A DNA stretch of 64,000 nucleotides from Haloarcula taiwanensis. Lineage in GTDB: Archaea; Halobacteriota; Halobacteria; Halobacteriales; Haloarculaceae. The notes under the pieces are model-generated. The model saw only the letters and a list, made by a program, of their open reading frames with translations. It ran no database searches and was not told where the DNA came from. Shown in pieces: positions 8,895 through 18,950 of the stretch (position 1 is its first letter; each line of letters starts with the position of its first letter). The DNA is taken from the NCBI GenBank assembly GCA_002844335.1, contig CP019154.1, positions 1,674,001 to 1,738,000 on the forward strand, read 5' to 3'. A program made the position numbers and the translations under genes.

Positions 8895-10205
8895 TCAGGC
8901 CGACGCACCGACCAGTTCCCCCGCTTTTGCCCGCGATTGCTCGATGATCGCCGGCCGCGCCTCGAACTCGATGACCACCTGGTCGCCGTAATCGACTGTC
9001 TCGACGCTGGCGTGGTCGTGAATCCACGAGACGAGGCTCATCGTGTCGTCGGTCATCGGGAGGACGAGCCGCTCGCGCTCGTAGTCCGGCAGTTCGTGGT
9101 CGATGCGCTCGGCCAGGTCATCGATGTTGAGCCCCTGTTTGGCGCTGACGGCGACGGGGTTCGGGGCCAGCGAGGAAAGGGCGTCCTTCTTGCGGCGGAC
9201 CTCTTCGTCGTCGACCGTGTCGGTCTTATTGAGGACCGTGACGATGGGAGCCTCGTTGCGCTCGTACAGCGTATCGTGGCTCGTCACCAGTTTCTCCCGG
9301 ATTTCCTCGACAGACTCCGAGACGTCGACGACAAGCAAGACGAGGTCAGCGTGGTACACCGACCCCAGCGTCGACTTGAACGACTCGACGAGCCAGTGCG
9401 GGAGGTCCTGAATGAACCCCACCGTGTCGGTGACCAGCACCTCGCGCTTCCCGACCTCGGCGCGGCGAGTGGTCGTCCCGAGCGTTGTGAACAGCCGGTC
9501 TTCGCTCTCGGCCGTCGTGTCGAGGTCGGGGTGGAGGTCGTCGTTTTCGTCGACATCGAGGTCGTCGGCAAGGCGGCGCAGGAGCGTCGACTTCCCGGCA
9601 TTGGTGTAGCCGGCCAGCGCGACGAGGTCGAAGCCGGACTCCCGACGCTGTTCCCGGCGATGTCGCTCGGTCTCCTCGATGGATTCCAGTTCATCCCGGA
9701 TGTTGGCGATCTGCTTTTTGATGTCCTCTTCGCGGGACTCGTCGTACTCGCCGAGACCCATAAATCCCGGACGCTCGTCGCGTTTGGCGAGGCTGGCCTT
9801 GGCCTCGGCACGCGGAAGTTCGTACCGAAGCTCCGCGAGTTCGACCTGCAGCTGTGCTTTCCGCGTCTGGGCCCGCTGGCCGAAGATTTCGAGAATAAGC
9901 CGGAAGCGGTCGATGACACGCACCCGCTCGGGGAGTTCGTTCCCGATATTGTATGTCTGGTACGGCCCGAGCTGGTTGTCGAAGATGACGACGGCAGCCC
10001 CTTCGCGGGCGACTACGTTGCTCAGCCGCGTTACTTTCCCCTCGCCGAGGTGGTACGCCGGGTCCTCCGTTCTGGTCTGTGTGACCTCGCCGACGACATC
10101 GTACCCGGCCGCCCGGGCAAGGTCCCGGATTTCCGTCGTATCAGCGGTACCACTGTCGACGCGTTTCGCGATGACCGCTCGTTCGGTGGTGTGTGTCGCC
10201 GTCAC
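8895..10205 (-). CDS. hflX: GTPase HflX
   Basis: The 436-residue protein is a TRAFAC GTPase that binds ribosomes in other organisms. Its glycine-rich N-terminal domain includes EGKVTRLSNVV and DNQLGPYQTYN. The G domain has GYTNAGKST (199-207), DTVGFIQDLPHWLVESFKST (260-279) and NKTD (326-329). An acidic insert (about 216-235) lies between G1 and G2, as expected in a halophile. Translation probably starts at GTG 10203-10205, with an AT-rich stretch (about 10228-10236) upstream. It converges with the preceding NnrDE gene. Confidence 0.93.
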   Translation of the reverse strand: MTATHTTERAVIAKRVDSGTADTTEIRDLARAAGYDVVGEVTQTRTEDPAYHLGEGKVTRLSNVVAREGAAVVIFDNQLGPYQTYNIGNELPERVRVIDRFRLILEIFGQRAQTRKAQLQVELAELRYELPRAEAKASLAKRDERPGFMGLGEYDESREEDIKKQIANIRDELESIEETERHRREQRRESGFDLVALAGYTNAGKSTLLRRLADDLDVDENDDLHPDLDTTAESEDRLFTTLGTTTRRAEVGKREVLVTDTVGFIQDLPHWLVESFKSTLGSVYHADLVLLVVDVSESVEEIREKLVTSHDTLYERNEAPIVTVLNKTDTVDDEEVRRKKDALSSLAPNPVAVSAKQGLNIDDLAERIDHELPDYERERLVLPMTDDTMSLVSWIHDHASVETVDYGDQVVIEFEARPAIIEQSRAKAGELVGASA

Positions 10206-10379
10206 TCGTCGTGAAGATACGGTGTCCGATTATTTAACCCCCCGGGCGGTTCACGGCAACATCCAGTGAGCCGGCAGTTCGGCAGTAACACGGCAGATTC
10301 CGTGGGTGAATAGCGACCGGTAGCTGAGATGGGAGCCCCCGGCTCGCGATAGCCACCACGGCAGTGGCGTTGCGCTGGC

Positions 10380-12761
<2,382 letters not shown>

Positions 12762-12774
12762 TCAGGTACGCGGT

Positions 12775-13122
12775 ATGGGTGAGTTCGTACTCCAACTAGA
12801 CGGGTTGGGCCTCCAGCAGATGGGCCTCGAATTCGGTGGCGGCGGCCTTATCGGCGGAATCATCGGGTTCGCTGCCAAGAAGGTCGCAAAGCTCATTGCC
12901 GTCATCGTCGGCATCGAACTGGCGCTGTTCAAGTTCCTCGAGACACGCGGAATCCTCGAAGTGAACTGGAACGCGATAGGCGGAGCCGCACAGAACGCGA
13001 CTGGGACTGCCGGGAACGCGGCAGCGACACAACCGCCGTCTTGGGTCACGTCGCTGCTCTCGGCCCTGCCGGTCAGCGCTGGTTTCACGGCCGGCTTTCT
13101 CGTCGGCTTCAAGAAAGGGTAA
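12775..13122 (+). CDS. FUN14 family membrane protein
   Basis: The 115-residue protein resembles archaeal FUN14-domain proteins. It has a glycine-rich first hydrophobic segment (about 18-32), a second at about 36-54 after KKVAKL, an Asn/Ala-rich loop and a third near 88-112 ending FLVGFKKG. The eukaryotic FUNDC1 relatives act in mitophagy; the archaeal role is unknown. The gene is divergent from katG and convergent with SBDS. Confidence 0.8.
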   Translation: MGEFVLQLDGLGLQQMGLEFGGGGLIGGIIGFAAKKVAKLIAVIVGIELALFKFLETRGILEVNWNAIGGAAQNATGTAGNAAATQPPSWVTSLLSALPVSAGFTAGFLVGFKKG

Positions 13123-13137
13123 CGCGACGCCGCGGCG

Positions 13138-13863
13138 TTAGCGCGTACTGATGTCGTCTTCGTCTTTGATGATTCGGGTCTCCGCCTCGCCGCTTGTGTG
13201 TTCGTTTACCACGTCGTAGAAGTCGTTCTGGAGACCGGCCGGGAACGTCAGCACGCCGACCCACGAGCCGTCTGACTGCCACTCCTCGCGTTCGAGGTCG
13301 CCGAACTGCCGGATCTGTGCCTGTGCGCTCCCGGCGTAGTCTGCGGGGACCTGCACCGCGACGGTGACCTCGTCGAACCGGATCGGAATGACCGGCCGGA
13401 GTGCATCGAGGGCGTCGTCAACCTGTGCCTCGACGGGCTCCATCGGGTCGACCCTGAAGTCGGTCTCTTCGAGGGCCGACTCGATGCGTTCCGGCGGGTG
13501 TGGCGCGTCGTCCATCTGGGGGTTGACCGCGTTGCGCGTGATGCGCTGGATGAGCTGTTTGTGCTTTTGCTCCTGCATCTCGCGGCGCTGGTCGGCCGTG
13601 ATCTGAATCTCCCCTCGCTTGATGACCTCGGGGATGATGGCCATCGGGTCCGTGGTGTCGAACACCTCTTCGAGCATGTTCTCGGGCGGTCGGTCACCCC
13701 GAGAGGCGTCCTCGAACACGTCCTCCGCGGCGATAACGTCTTCGAGGTCACCGTCGAAGTCATCGCGTTTTATCGCTAGCGCAGCGTCCGGTTCCACCAG
13801 TACCTCGAACCGCTGGCCGTGGGATTCGAGGCGCGCCGTCACCGCCTCGTCAAGCGATATCAT
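13138..13863 (-). CDS. sdo1: Ribosome maturation protein SBDS (SDO1)
   Basis: The 241-residue protein is the archaeal SBDS orthologue acting in large-subunit maturation. The N-terminal FYSH domain starts MISLDEAVTARLESHGQRFE. A helical middle domain contains TADQRREMQEQKHKQLIQRI and a ferredoxin-like C-terminal domain follows. The ATG at 13861-13863 fits a leaderless transcript from TTTAAG near 13888; a second ATG two codons upstream (13869) is possible. It sits beside psmA, as in the conserved archaeal proteasome/RNA-processing neighbourhood, apparently with its own promoter. Confidence 0.93.
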   Translation of the reverse strand: MISLDEAVTARLESHGQRFEVLVEPDAALAIKRDDFDGDLEDVIAAEDVFEDASRGDRPPENMLEEVFDTTDPMAIIPEVIKRGEIQITADQRREMQEQKHKQLIQRITRNAVNPQMDDAPHPPERIESALEETDFRVDPMEPVEAQVDDALDALRPVIPIRFDEVTVAVQVPADYAGSAQAQIRQFGDLEREEWQSDGSWVGVLTFPAGLQNDFYDVVNEHTSGEAETRIIKDEDDISTR

Positions 13864-13950
13864 ACCCATCGGTAGCAGTGGACCACTTAAAGGCCTTACT
13901 GCGTGGTCGGACAGAAAAGAGCCGAGCCGCCCCGAAGGCTGTCGGAAGCG

Positions 13951-14721
13951 TTACTCTTCTTCGGTGTCTTCGTCGTCCTCGTCGTCGCCAGTGTCGAGCA
14001 AGTCGGCCTCCGCGAGATGGGTCTCCTTCTCCTCGTCGGTCAGCTGGCCGAACGTCTCCGTTTCGACGTCAACCGTGGCGACGCCGATGCCTTCCGGCGT
14101 GAGTTCGTCGTCATTGACCGACGCGAGCGCGGCCAGTGCGAGGTCGACGCCCTCATCGAGGTCCATCCCTTCGTCGTAGTGCTCTTCGAGGTAGTCCCGG
14201 ATGTCGCCGCGGTCGGCCCCGACGGCGAGGGCCTTCCACTCGTAGGGTGTGCCAGAGGGGTCGGTCTCGAACAGGCGGGGCTCGCCGTTGACGATGCCGC
14301 CGATGATGAGCGCGACACCGAACGGGCGCGCGCCGCCGACCTGCGTGTACTGCTGGATGTAGTCGGTGATTTCCTTGGTGAGGGTTTCGACGCCGACCGG
14401 CTCGCCGTAGCGCAGCTGGTTCACCTGCGCCTGTCGGCGGGCGAAGTCGATGAGCTGTCGGGCGTCGGCGACGTGGCCGGCCGAGGCGATGCCGATATGG
14501 TCGTCGGCCTTGTGGATTTTCTCGACCGAGGAGCGCTCCATCAGCGGCGACCGGATGCGCTTGTCCACGGCGAGAACGACGCCGTCGCTCGTTCTGACGC
14601 CGATGCTTGCTGTGCCGCGTTTGACCGCTTCGCGGGCGTACTCGACCTGGTAGAGGCGTCCGTCCGGGGAGAAGATAGTAATCCCGCGGTCGTAGGCCTG
14701 CTGTTGGTTTTGTCCCTGCAT
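13951..14721 (-). CDS. psmA: Proteasome subunit alpha
   Basis: The 256-residue protein forms the outer rings of the 20S proteasome. The alpha-type N-terminus YDRGITIFSPDGRLYQVEYA (residues 10-29) is complete, and the N-terminal extension that gates the pore is present. The last 20 or so residues are almost all Asp/Glu. The ATG at 14719-14721 begins two bases after the stop of the Pop5 gene, implying one transcript. A second alpha subunit, common in haloarchaea, is not in this window. Confidence 0.96.
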   Translation of the reverse strand: MQGQNQQQAYDRGITIFSPDGRLYQVEYAREAVKRGTASIGVRTSDGVVLAVDKRIRSPLMERSSVEKIHKADDHIGIASAGHVADARQLIDFARRQAQVNQLRYGEPVGVETLTKEITDYIQQYTQVGGARPFGVALIIGGIVNGEPRLFETDPSGTPYEWKALAVGADRGDIRDYLEEHYDEGMDLDEGVDLALAALASVNDDELTPEGIGVATVDVETETFGQLTDEEKETHLAEADLLDTGDDEDDEDTEEE

Positions 14722-14723
14722 AG

Positions 14724-15209
14724 TTATCGGAAATCGAGTGCTGTCGCGCCGACGAACGCGCCATCGGAGGCCGTTTCGACGTCGTAGCGTGGCGGCCGAA
14801 CGGTAGCGCTCCGGTCTGCGTTCTCGAACACGACGTGTCTCTGTTCAGTGGCTTCCGGCGGCCCGCGTATATACTTTTCTTCACAGGCGCGGACGGTGCC
14901 GCTAATCCCCCGGATGCGGACCCGAACCTCGTGGTCGTCGACGGTGTTCAGGCAGGTCAGTGCGGCCCGTGCCGGGTCCGTCTGGCCGCGTCTGGTCCGG
15001 ACGATGGCCTCGGCCGTGCCGTCGTAGTCGTGGAACTGGAGAACGGTCATATCCGTCTCGGCGCTGCCGGTGTCGCCCAGCAGGTTCTGGGCGGCGTACC
15101 ACACCTCGCGCTGGAACGCCCGGCGGTCCAAGGCGGCATCCGGCCAGGTCTCGATGGCAACGGCGAGATACCGCCACCGGGGCCGGAGGTGTTTCGGGAG
15201 GTGTTTCAT
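14724..15209 (-). CDS. rnp2: RNase P protein component 2 (Pop5)
   Basis: The 161-residue protein is the archaeal Pop5 homologue of the tRNA 5-prime processing enzyme. It begins MKHLPKHLRPRWRYLAVAIE, the family N-terminus, followed by the RNP-like core with VWYAAQNLLGDTG. The start is moved two codons in from the longest reading to the MKHLPKHLRP methionine. It lies directly upstream of psmA and downstream of Rpp30, so two RNase P subunits share an operon. Confidence 0.92.
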   Translation of the reverse strand: MKHLPKHLRPRWRYLAVAIETWPDAALDRRAFQREVWYAAQNLLGDTGSAETDMTVLQFHDYDGTAEAIVRTRRGQTDPARAALTCLNTVDDHEVRVRIRGISGTVRACEEKYIRGPPEATEQRHVVFENADRSATVRPPRYDVETASDGAFVGATALDFR

Positions 15210-15278
15210 ACACAAGCGTTGGAACGAAGCACAATGAGCGGTGCGGTGTGCTGACCAGTCAGGGTGGCGGTAGCAGAG

Positions 15279-15998
15279 CTACTGCTCGCCACCGTCGGCA
15301 TCGTTTGCGTCGTCTGCCATCCGAACGCCCGGCTCGATGACGGCGTCGCTCTGGCGCCCGCGGTTGCGCTCCGCGACTCGGCCCCACTCCGCCAGTCCCT
15401 CGCGGACGGTGTCGGCGTCGAAGCCGATGGTCTCCCCGACCGCGATGAGGTCCCGCGGTGCGCGAATCTGGAGATGGTTGCTCGGCGACGCCGAGACGAC
15501 GAAAGGTCCGCCGGCGTCCTCGACCAGTTCCCTGAGCTTCCGGAGTTCCTTGATAGCCCGGACGCGAGTGCCGCCGGAGGCCCGGAGCACCGGGCCGAAG
15601 TCGAACTCGACGCGGACGCCGTTGTCGGCCGCCGCGTTCGCCAAAACGTGGTTGAAGTCGCCGTCCCCTCGCATCGGGTGGGCAAGCACGTCGACGGTCG
15701 GTTGCTCGACAGCGAACCGATTGATGCGGCGGTCGCCGCCGTGGACGACGACGACCGTCCGGTCGCTTCGGTAGTTCCCGACGAACCCACTCGCTCGTGA
15801 GGGGTCGTCCGCCCGGACTTCGACGCCGGCCGCGACATCGACGCCGTACGCGTCACTGATAGCGTCAGCCTCGTACTCAGCTGGCTTGTCGCCGTGGTTC
15901 CTGACGACGATACCGTCGTAGCCCGAATCGGCGGCCGTCAGCGCGTGCCGGGCGACGGTACTGTCACCGTCAGGGTGGGCGTAGACGGCCTCGTACAT
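15279..15998 (-). CDS. rnp3: RNase P protein component 3 (Rpp30)
   Basis: The 239-residue protein is the TIM-barrel Rpp30/p30 subunit of RNase P. It is recognised from MYEAVYAHPDG, GYDGIVVRNHGD, the VDVLAHPM strand and the VEFDFGPVLRASGGTR strand. The ATG at 15996-15998 overlaps the stop of the upstream gene by one base (TGATG), indicating translational coupling. Sixty-nine bases separate it from the Pop5 gene downstream. Confidence 0.93.
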   Translation of the reverse strand: MYEAVYAHPDGDSTVARHALTAADSGYDGIVVRNHGDKPAEYEADAISDAYGVDVAAGVEVRADDPSRASGFVGNYRSDRTVVVVHGGDRRINRFAVEQPTVDVLAHPMRGDGDFNHVLANAAADNGVRVEFDFGPVLRASGGTRVRAIKELRKLRELVEDAGGPFVVSASPSNHLQIRAPRDLIAVGETIGFDADTVREGLAEWGRVAERNRGRQSDAVIEPGVRMADDANDADGGEQ

Positions 15999-16423
15999 CA
16001 CAACTCCTCTAAGAGTTCGCGGGCGTTAGCGACGGCTTTCTCCCGCTTTGCGGGGTAAGCCTCGACTTTCGCCCGGAGCGTGATGCCGTCGCCACGCTCG
16101 ACGTCGCCACCGAACGCGGCCTGTTTATCGAAGGTGAGGAAAAACGAACAGTTGTCGTCGACCCGGTCGTCCAGTTCCGCACGCACCGCGTCGATGTCCG
16201 GCGCTGACGCGACCTGCGTGAGCACATGCCGGATATCGTCGGCGTTCTCGACGCGAGCCGAGAGGACGATGATACGGTCGCCGTAGTGTCCCTCGCTCTG
16301 TGCGCGCTCGATAGGGTAGTCCTCAGGCAGGAACGTTCGGAGCGCTTGCTCGACACGTTTGTCGTCCTCCGTCGCGTAGCAAAAGGTCCGAAGGTCGACG
16401 TAGTGGAACGGAACCGACGACAT
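15998..16423 (-). CDS. Archaeal RNA-binding protein (PF01877 type)
   Basis: The 141-residue protein matches the conserved archaeal family of small RNA-binding proteins encoded with RNase P, exosome and proteasome genes (FHYVDLRTFCYATED at the start, DNCSFFLTFDKQAAFGG in the second half). It has no catalytic motif. Coupling to the Rpp30 gene by a one-base overlap supports a role in RNA processing. Confidence 0.85.
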   Translation of the reverse strand: MSSVPFHYVDLRTFCYATEDDKRVEQALRTFLPEDYPIERAQSEGHYGDRIIVLSARVENADDIRHVLTQVASAPDIDAVRAELDDRVDDNCSFFLTFDKQAAFGGDVERGDGITLRAKVEAYPAKREKAVANARELLEEL

Positions 16424-16430
16424 CGAGGCC

Positions 16431-16616
16431 CTACTCGTCCTCAGCGGCTTCGAGGTTGTCTTCGGGGACGCCCTGCTCCTGCCCGTCCTCGAAGGAAACC
16501 GTGTAGTTGGCGTCGCCGAACATCGTCTCGACGACCTGCGTGATAGTGCCTTCCTCGCCGTCGTAGTCGCTGTGCTCGTCGTGGAGAATAACGCTGTCGT
16601 CCTCTTCGAATGCCAT
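16431..16616 (-). CDS. Small acidic SH3/KOW-like protein
   Basis: This 61-residue protein consists mainly of a small beta-barrel-like stretch: VILHDEHSDYDGEEGTITQV, then FGDANYTVSFEDGQ. This resembles KOW or Tudor-type modules that bind nucleic acid or protein. The ATG at 16614-16616 puts the barrel at the N-terminus. It lies seven bases before the RNA-binding protein gene and is probably the first gene of that operon. The family assignment is tentative. Confidence 0.7.
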   Translation of the reverse strand: MAFEEDDSVILHDEHSDYDGEEGTITQVVETMFGDANYTVSFEDGQEQGVPEDNLEAAEDE

Positions 16617-16867
16617 ACCGTGCGGTACTCGGTGGCTCGTCAAAAAGGGACTGATTCGGGTTTGCTCGACTCAGCCGCGGACGTGGTCGGAAGTGTACCG
16701 TGATACGTCCTGTTTGAACCAATCGGGACGGCGACAAAACTCGGTCGGACGTAGGGTAGGCGGTGTGGCCACAAGAGACGACCGCCTCGATTGGGTTCTA
16801 TCGCTTCCGTTACGAAATGAGCGAGATTAGACCAGTCTAAATATTTACTTAGATAAATAGAATTAAG
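16617..16867. other. Gene-free spacer, first part
   Basis: No coding sequence is convincing here. The AT-rich block at 16837-16863 (including TAAATATTTACTTAG) could be a promoter for the structured region that follows or part of a decayed mobile element. Confidence 0.4.
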
Positions 16868-16868
16868 T

Positions 16869-17044
16869 GGACAGGAGTTCCACATTGGCGTGCGTTCCGT
16901 GATTGACGGAACGCAAAGGCGTACAGATCGAGTGGGTAGAACGACCCGTCAGGTCGTCACAACAGCCAAAGAGTTCCTGCTACACGGGAGCGTGGCTATC
17001 ATTGTTCGGACCGCTTCCCGTGTTTCGCTTCGGCTGAGTCAGCC
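16869..17044. ncRNA. Candidate structured RNA (three hairpins and closing stems)
   Basis: Between the small SH3-like gene and the NUDIX gene there is strong secondary structure. A 10-base-pair hairpin lies at 16891-16900/16906-16915 with a 5-base loop. A 6-base-pair hairpin lies at 16941-16946/16952-16957. Both are enclosed by TTGGC 16885-16889 with GCCAA 16965-16969 and CAGGA 16872-16876 with TCCTG 16975-16979. A third stem pairs 16982-16992 with 17012-17023 with one bulged base, and GGCT/AGCC at 17032-17044 makes a small final hairpin. AT-rich promoter-like DNA flanks both ends, so the strand is not decided. It does not look like RNase P, SRP, 5S or tRNA. A relic of a mobile element is the main alternative. 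Confidence 0.4.
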
Positions 17045-17250
17045 CAACATGTACCCGAAATAATATGTCTATTTATTGATAGCAGCGCATTGGATACAGC
17101 GGCGGAATCGCCCGGGAGAAGCCACGACAGCCCATCTGTCACAACAACTGTTATGGGACTCTCTAAACTATCAATCGACATGGTCAGCCCACCGCCTTCC
17201 CCCATCGAGACGGTTGTTTCGTCGAGGTGTCAGACACAGATAGGACACAG

Positions 17251-17820
17251 ATGACGAGCGTCGACGACCTGTGGTACCTCTCCGACGGAGCCTGTCAAAC
17301 GGCCGAGCAGACGTATCACGACCTCCGGAAGCGCTACACGGATTTCGTCGAGTTCACGCGCCATCGGAACGTCCCGCGGAACCGGTTTCGAGACGTGGCC
17401 ACCGTCGCCCGGGACCACGGTGCGCCCTACGGCGCGCACGCGCTCACCTACCGACCCACTGGCGAACTACTGCTTGTCCGCCACGAGGGTGTCGACATGT
17501 GGGTTCTGCCCGGCGGTGAACTCGACGCCAGCGAATCGTTTCAGGAGGCTGCACTGCGGGAATTAAACGAGGAGAGCGGCATTGAAGCGACAATTGAGGG
17601 ACTGGCGATGCTCGGACGAGTCGAGTTCTACTGTGACGGCAACATGGCCTGGGGCGTCCTACCGGTGTACGAGGCGAGAGCGGAGACAACCAGCATCGCC
17701 GTCGACGACCCGGACCACGAAATCAGTGAGGCCCGGTGGTTCGACGAACTGCCGGCCGACACGCGCGACCGCGAGGAGATTCTGCAGTGGCGCGGACAGC
17801 GGTTCGGCGACGGGGCGTAA
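17251..17820 (+). CDS. NUDIX hydrolase
   Basis: The 189-residue protein has an exact Nudix box at 89-111 (G89, E95, R103, E104, E107, E108, G110), so it should hydrolyse a nucleoside diphosphate linked to another group with divalent metal. An N-terminal helical region of about 60 residues precedes the domain, as in several haloarchaeal NUDIX proteins. ATG 17251 is chosen; a GTG eight codons upstream (17227) is possible. The substrate cannot be told from the sequence. Confidence 0.9.
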   Translation: MTSVDDLWYLSDGACQTAEQTYHDLRKRYTDFVEFTRHRNVPRNRFRDVATVARDHGAPYGAHALTYRPTGELLLVRHEGVDMWVLPGGELDASESFQEAALRELNEESGIEATIEGLAMLGRVEFYCDGNMAWGVLPVYEARAETTSIAVDDPDHEISEARWFDELPADTRDREEILQWRGQRFGDGA

Positions 17821-17839
17821 TCCGTCGAGATTGAACCCG

Positions 17840-18664
17840 CTACTCCGGCCCGAAAGACTGTCCCTCGCGGGCATCGGCGTTCATCCGCCGGATGGTCGCG
17901 CGGGCATTGCTGGCGTCGTACCCGAACAGCACGCTCTCGGCGTACTCGTCAGCCACCTCGACAGCCTTCGAGAGGTCGTCAACGTCCACGTCGACGGCGT
18001 ATAGCTCGATGCTAAACGGGGTCGAGAGGCGGTCCTGCCAGCCTTTCGCGAGAATCTCCAGCCAGTAAGTCGTCGAGTACGCCATGTCGTAGATGGGGAC
18101 GACGTACTCGTCGACGTACTCAGCGATGTCGTCGACAGCAACGCCGGAGCGGGCTTCGAGATGGCCGGGATAGGGGTCCGGATACAGCGTGAGGTACATC
18201 TCACCGGGTACGCGCTTGCGGGCCTCGGCAACGAACTCCGTGATGACGTTCGTGCGCCAGGCCGACCAGTCATCAAAGTCGCTCTCGGCGAAGCGCCGCT
18301 CGCACCGGTCGCAGTGGCAGTACTCGTCCCGGGGGAAGCCCACATCGTCGAGGCGGACATCCTCGTTGACAGTTGCCGCCTCCTCGATGATGTCGAGCAG
18401 TCCCTCGCGGTAGCGGTCGTGGGTCGGACAGACGTACGTCCAGTCGAAGTAGGGCTGATTCCGTGTCGCCGGCGTTCCTTCGTCGTCGAACGCGAGCAGG
18501 TCCTCCTCGCTCTCGACCGCGTTGTCGCCAAAACAGGACACCATGTTGACCGCGCCCGCAATCGGTTCGACAGCGCGGCCGGTCACGTCCTTGACCTCGT
18601 AGAACGCCCGGTCGAACTCGGACCACTCCGTCTCCTCCTCGTTACGGGTGACGACGCCGTACAT
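17840..18664 (-). CDS. TIM-barrel glycosidase-like protein with cysteine cluster
   Basis: The 274-residue protein has no signal peptide. The stretch VCPTHDRYREGLLDIIEEA (78-96), LDDVGFPRDEYCHCDRCERR (105-124) and later YLTLYPDPYPGHLE and VVPIYDMAY strands resemble glycoside-hydrolase-like TIM barrels, where CxCxxC (Cys116, 118, 121) with an upstream cysteine (Cys79) can form a metal site. The protein is complete and not obviously in an operon. Enzymatic activity is not established; I would call it a conserved haloarchaeal protein of unknown function. Confidence 0.7.
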   Translation of the reverse strand: MYGVVTRNEEETEWSEFDRAFYEVKDVTGRAVEPIAGAVNMVSCFGDNAVESEEDLLAFDDEGTPATRNQPYFDWTYVCPTHDRYREGLLDIIEEAATVNEDVRLDDVGFPRDEYCHCDRCERRFAESDFDDWSAWRTNVITEFVAEARKRVPGEMYLTLYPDPYPGHLEARSGVAVDDIAEYVDEYVVPIYDMAYSTTYWLEILAKGWQDRLSTPFSIELYAVDVDVDDLSKAVEVADEYAESVLFGYDASNARATIRRMNADAREGQSFGPE

Positions 18665-18838
18665 ACACGCTGGTACGGCGGTTCACCGGGTAAGGGTTCG
18701 GAAAGCGACGGCACTGCCGACGAAACAACTGAGAGAATACTGCCGACCGTCGGGCCCCCTCATACGACGCCGTTGGGGACCAGTGGGCAGGGCGGCCGAC
18801 AGTAGGTTTAGAGGGCGATACAGCCGAGTTAGGCAGCC

Positions 18839-18910
18839 TTACCGCTTGACAACGTACACGAGGGCAAGCGCCGCGACCGCGACGAGGGCGATGACTTTCT
18901 TTTGCATCAT
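18839..18910 (-). CDS. 23-residue single-span membrane peptide
   Basis: A short frame encodes MMQKKVIALVAVAALALVYV followed by VKR. This is a positively charged start, a hydrophobic stretch long enough to span a membrane (about 6-21) and a charged end. TTTATAAT on the minus strand (18929-18936) lies about 22-26 bases before the two possible ATGs, right for a leaderless transcript, so the gene seems to have its own promoter. It is too short for normal gene callers. No known family is recognised. Confidence 0.5.
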   Translation of the reverse strand: MMQKKVIALVAVAALALVYVVKR

Positions 18911-18950
18911 TTCAACAAACGAACACCGATTATAAAGAACTATCGCCGTG

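Noticed and set aside
8937-10214. A 425-codon open frame antisense to hflX
   Set aside because: This is a shadow of hflX with biased composition. HflX has all GTPase motifs on the minus strand.
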